DNA of 9,259 nt from NCBI GenBank assembly GCA_002338255.1, contig DDHX01000056.1, forward strand, positions 35,015 through 44,273. Direction: 5' to 3'. Numbering within the stretch: position 1 is the stretch's first letter; each line of letters opens with the position of its first letter. A program made the position numbers and the translations under genes. The notes below the pieces were generated by a model. That model was not told the origin of the DNA. It was given only the letters and a program-made list of their open reading frames with translations, and searched no databases. Shown piece after piece: positions 6,587-9,259 of this stretch. The DNA comes from Ruminococcaceae bacterium UBA1865. GTDB lineage: Bacteria; Bacillota; Clostridia; Oscillospirales; Acutalibacteraceae.

Positions 6587-7306
6587 TCACCGAAGTTGAA
6601 GAGCTATGTCCGGTTTATTGGTGATAATTCCGTCTGCGCCCTGCTCATATACCCAGCGCATATCATCGGGTTCATCCACAGTCCAGACATTAACCTTTAA
6701 CCCTGCTTTATGGGCATTTTTGACCTGACCGTTTATGAGTCCGAAGCGAAAGAAGGGATGCAGGCAATCAGCCCCGATAGATTGTGCATAAATCCACGGC
6801 TTCACCAGTCCGCCATGATACAGAAGTCCAATGCAGGCATCCGGCATTACTGTACGTAACCCCATCAGGCTGTAATGGTTAAAAGAGCAATACATGGTAC
6901 GCTCAACAAGGTCAAAATCCCGAATCGACTTTGCAAGCAGTTTTACCAGTGCCGGATCAGGGAGTTTTTCCTCCTTAATTTCGATATTCAGGCGCAAGGA
7001 AGTGCCTTGCATAAAATCAAGAACTTCAGGGAGAGTCGGAATCTTTGCACCTGCATACTTAGGGCGCAGTACACCGGCATCCAACTGTTTCAACTGGGAC
7101 ATGGTGCAGCCCTCCACAAGGCCTGTTCCGTTTGTTGTCCGCTCTAAGGTTTCGTCGTGAAAGACCGCAAGCTGTCCATCGCTTGTAAGGTGAATGTCCA
7201 ACTCGATTCCGTCTGCATTTTGCTTGGCAGCCAGGTCAAAAGATTCCAATGTGTTTTCGGGCGCTATAAATGAGCTTCCCCGATGTGCCCAAACTACTGT
7301 TTCCAT
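6587..7306 (-). CDS. Glycerophosphodiester phosphodiesterase (GDPD family)
   Basis: Hydrolyses glycerophosphodiesters to glycerol 3-phosphate and the free alcohol, with a divalent metal. The protein has 239 residues, the typical size of the cytosolic UgpQ-like form, and no signal peptide. Conserved catalytic and metal sites are all visible: H8-R9, E17-N18 in the PENT motif, E35 and D37 (GIELDIHL), H50-D51 (FHDETLERTTNG), and E109 in NIEIK. The C-terminal barrel strand VNVWTVDEPDDMRWVYEQG and the closing GADGIITNKPD are also standard. The ATG is two bases after the stop of the GH2 gene, with only a weak purine-rich ribosome binding site, so translation is probably coupled. It is the last gene before a strong terminator. 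Its presence behind a glycosidase and sugar-type permease suggests that the imported compound contains a glycerophosphoryl group; that link is inference. Confidence 0.93.
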   Translation of the reverse strand: METVVWAHRGSSFIAPENTLESFDLAAKQNADGIELDIHLTSDGQLAVFHDETLERTTNGTGLVEGCTMSQLKQLDAGVLRPKYAGAKIPTLPEVLDFMQGTSLRLNIEIKEEKLPDPALVKLLAKSIRDFDLVERTMYCSFNHYSLMGLRTVMPDACIGLLYHGGLVKPWIYAQSIGADCLHPFFRFGLINGQVKNAHKAGLKVNVWTVDEPDDMRWVYEQGADGIITNKPDIALQLR

Positions 7307-7308
7307 AA

Positions 7309-9054
7309 TTATACCATTCTTCTCTCAATTAGTTGATTAATTTCTTTAATTTTTTCAGGATCATGCTTAAATTCATGCTTGTGATTCAGCAAGCCATTTG
7401 TTTCCTGCTGAACATCCGATAATTGAGTATAGCAAAACCCGCAGATGATATCGGAATCATTCAACGCCTCAATCAGACGTCGGTATGTACTCAGAAATTC
7501 AGTTTCACTGCCGGCACAGGTATAGCCCCAGCCATCTTTACCCTCCGCTCCGGATATCCCTCCGAACTCCGTTAAAATCACCGGTTGGCCTTGGTAATGA
7601 TAGCCTTTTGCAAAAGGAAGGTGACTGACAATCTTACCGCTTTCAATTCCCTGCCATGTTTTCACACATTCTGCAAATACCTGCTGCTGCCGATGATCAT
7701 CACTGGTGCCGTGGCTGTAGCTGTGAATTGCGCAGATGTCCGTTTCCGTCATTTCCCAGCCGTCATTTGATATAACCAAGCGAGTGCTGTCAAGGCTATG
7801 TGCTAAATGATAAAGGGAACGGGAAAAATGCTGCTGTATGGTGTCGTGGTAAATTTGCGGCACACCCCAACTTTCGTTCAGCATGCCCCATACAATAATT
7901 GACGGATGATTATAATCGCGTTGAATCACGTCTTGCCATTCCCGCATGAATTGTGCGGCAGCCGACGGTGTATAGCTAATGAAGCTTGCCATTCCTTCCC
8001 ATACCAAAAATCCCAGCTTATCGGCCCAGTACAGAAATCTTGGATCTTCAACTTTTTCATGTTTACGGCATCCGTTAAATCCCATCGCCTTTGCCCGCAA
8101 AATATCCTGTTTAAAAGCTTCATCATCGGGAGCCGTCAAAAGACTTTCCTTCCAGTAGCCCTGATCCAATAGCAGTTTTTGATAATAAGGATGATTGTTG
8201 AGGTGAATCATTCCGTTTTCTACCGTAATTTTACGCATACCAAAATAGCTTTTAACAGTATCGGTTATCTGCCCATCTACCAAAAGCTGCGCAGTCACGT
8301 CAAACAGTGTAGGGCTGTCCGGGCTCCAACATAACCCGTCGAAATGAAAAGAGCCTGAGAGGACATGATTTCCAAAAACCGTGGCAGTAAAAGAATCCTC
8401 TTGTTCGCGACACAATAGCTCGCCGCTGAAATAAGTTTTCTCCTGTAAACTGATTTTCCATTGTGCAGAGCAAGGTAACGGTGTGCTGTCTTTCAGGCGA
8501 TAGGAAATCTGCACCTGTCCTTTGTCAACATCCGGCGTAAAGTGAATCCACTCAAAACAGGCTTGTGGCTGCGGTTCTATCCACACACTCTGCCAGATGC
8601 CGGTAGAATCAGTATACCATATAAATTCCGGCTTTTCCTGCCAAAATTGTTTGCCGCGTGCAATGGTTTCATCTGTTGGAAAATCTTCGATGATAACGGA
8701 GATTTCTTCGCACTTCCAATGAACATAATCGGTAATGTCCAGTTGAAAAGGCGTATTTCCGCCTACATGTCCACCTACATAGTTACCATTAACGTAAACT
8801 TTGCACCGGTAGTCTACTGCGCCGAAATGCAAAATGATATTTTTTCCCTGCCATTCAGATGAAAGGGTAAATTCCCTTTGATAAGTAACAATGCGACTTG
8901 CCCGTTGGTCGTTAATACCGCTTTTTTCGCACTGATATACATAGGGAACCTGTATTTTATGAGCGGAGCCATCTTCAAAAGAAAAACTCCATTCCCCGTT
9001 AAGTGAAAGCCACTCTTGCCGCACAAAGTCGGCGCGTGGATATTCGTTTCTCAT
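7309..9054 (-). CDS. Glycoside hydrolase family 2 enzyme (beta-galactosidase/beta-glucuronidase type)
   Basis: Retaining exo-glycosidase removing a beta-linked sugar; sugar identity is uncertain. It has 581 residues in the standard GH2 order: a jelly-roll sugar-binding domain (about 8-160), an Ig-like sandwich (about 165-275) and a TIM barrel (about 280-575). The expected catalytic residues are the acid/base Glu394 in WGMLNESWG and the nucleophile Glu496 in ILTEFGG. RKHEKVEDPRFLYWADKLG at 330-348 is the family's conserved barrel segment. There is no signal peptide, so it acts in the cytosol on imported substrate. The start is supported by AGGAG (complement of 9062-9066) seven bases upstream. 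It lies 14 bases after the permease stop and 2 bases before the phosphodiesterase ATG, so it is in an operon with both. One variation is VWEGMAS at 351-357, where relatives commonly have a G-E order. The E. coli glucuronidase NxK recognition motif is not evident. Confidence 0.93.
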   Translation of the reverse strand: MRNEYPRADFVRQEWLSLNGEWSFSFEDGSAHKIQVPYVYQCEKSGINDQRASRIVTYQREFTLSSEWQGKNIILHFGAVDYRCKVYVNGNYVGGHVGGNTPFQLDITDYVHWKCEEISVIIEDFPTDETIARGKQFWQEKPEFIWYTDSTGIWQSVWIEPQPQACFEWIHFTPDVDKGQVQISYRLKDSTPLPCSAQWKISLQEKTYFSGELLCREQEDSFTATVFGNHVLSGSFHFDGLCWSPDSPTLFDVTAQLLVDGQITDTVKSYFGMRKITVENGMIHLNNHPYYQKLLLDQGYWKESLLTAPDDEAFKQDILRAKAMGFNGCRKHEKVEDPRFLYWADKLGFLVWEGMASFISYTPSAAAQFMREWQDVIQRDYNHPSIIVWGMLNESWGVPQIYHDTIQQHFSRSLYHLAHSLDSTRLVISNDGWEMTETDICAIHSYSHGTSDDHRQQQVFAECVKTWQGIESGKIVSHLPFAKGYHYQGQPVILTEFGGISGAEGKDGWGYTCAGSETEFLSTYRRLIEALNDSDIICGFCYTQLSDVQQETNGLLNHKHEFKHDPEKIKEINQLIERRMV

Positions 9055-9068
9055 TTTTATTCTCCTTA

Positions 9069-9259
9069 CTACTTGATTCCAGACTGGTTAGAACCGCGCA
9101 CGATATATTTGTTAAGGAACATGAAAATCAAAATAGCAGGAAGAACCGCTACGACAGTAGCCGCCATCATAAGACCCGGATTAACATAATTTTCACCTGT
9201 CACAAGCGCTGCAACACCGAGAGTAAGCGTGTTCATGTTGTTGCTGCTGACTACCAAAG
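9069..9259 (-). CDS. Carbohydrate-type ABC transporter permease, C-terminal end only
   Basis: The last 63 or so residues of a membrane permease, cut by the window edge; the frame stays open to the end and its TTG near the edge is an internal Leu. The ending is characteristic of CUT1-family permeases of the MalG/LacG/UgpE type: NTLTLGVAAL, then ENYVNPGLMMAATVVAVLP, the last membrane helix (LPAILIFMFLNKYIV), and the short RG tail that closes these proteins. It would form part of an importer with a partner permease, an ATPase and a solute-binding lipoprotein, presumably encoded further right. Its stop is 14 bases before the GH2 start, so the importer and glycosidase are co-transcribed. UgpE-like uptake of glycerophosphodiesters is an alternative to plain sugar uptake, given the phosphodiesterase two genes later. 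Confidence 0.85.
   Translation of the reverse strand, partial: LVVSSNNMNTLTLGVAALVTGENYVNPGLMMAATVVAVLPAILIFMFLNKYIVRGSNQSGIK

Noticed and set aside
7375..7400. NHK near the GH2 C-terminus (residues 557-559) as the NxK glucuronide-recognition motif of beta-glucuronidases
   Set aside because: By comparison with E. coli glucuronidase, that motif precedes the GIF/GLL segment, whereas this NHK follows it, so the match is probably accidental.
8542..8862. Open frame on the + strand inside the GH2 gene
   Set aside because: It is antisense to a clear catalytic gene, has no recognisable domain and no upstream signals.

Overview
The window looks like chromosomal DNA from a low-to-moderate GC Bacillota, most likely class Clostridia. 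The reasons are strong AGGAG-type ribosome binding sites, short-loop intrinsic terminators, sigma-A-like promoters, and a manganese regulator of the form familiar from clostridia. Genus cannot be fixed from the sequence. I see no rRNA, tRNA, CRISPR array, insertion sequence or phage gene, and no clear sign of a wholly new system. The content is mostly recognisable metabolic and transport genes.

Left part (1-1300, + strand): the 3' end of a short-chain dehydrogenase/reductase gene, cut by the window edge, is followed 14 bases later by a small multi-pass membrane protein of unknown role. The pair ends at a 15-bp hairpin terminator.

Manganese module (1332-3355): an Nramp-type Mn(II) importer (mntH, - strand) is divergent from an MntR-type regulator (+ strand). 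The 140-160 bp between them holds two outward-facing sigma-A-like promoters whose -10 boxes touch. A perfect 7-6-7 inverted repeat lies over the regulator's -35 box and just inside the mntH transcript. This is a natural layout for one operator controlling uptake and its own regulator.

Middle (3439-5520, - strand): a GNAT acetyltransferase with a strong terminator; a 96-residue orphan membrane protein with its own promoter candidate; a gap of about 350 bases holding that promoter and a terminator; and an MgtC/SapB-family membrane protein whose best ribosome binding site points to a non-canonical in-frame start codon.

Right part (5651-9259, - strand, transcribed leftwards): the C-terminus of a carbohydrate-type (MalG/UgpE-like) ABC permease, a glycoside hydrolase family 2 enzyme, and a glycerophosphodiester phosphodiesterase are tightly packed and end at a 12-bp-stem terminator. 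A HAD-IIB phosphatase follows directly behind that terminator. Importer + glycosidase + glycerophosphodiesterase suggests uptake and breakdown of a glycoside that may carry a glycerophosphoryl group. The co-operon is seen in the sequence, while the substrate is inference.
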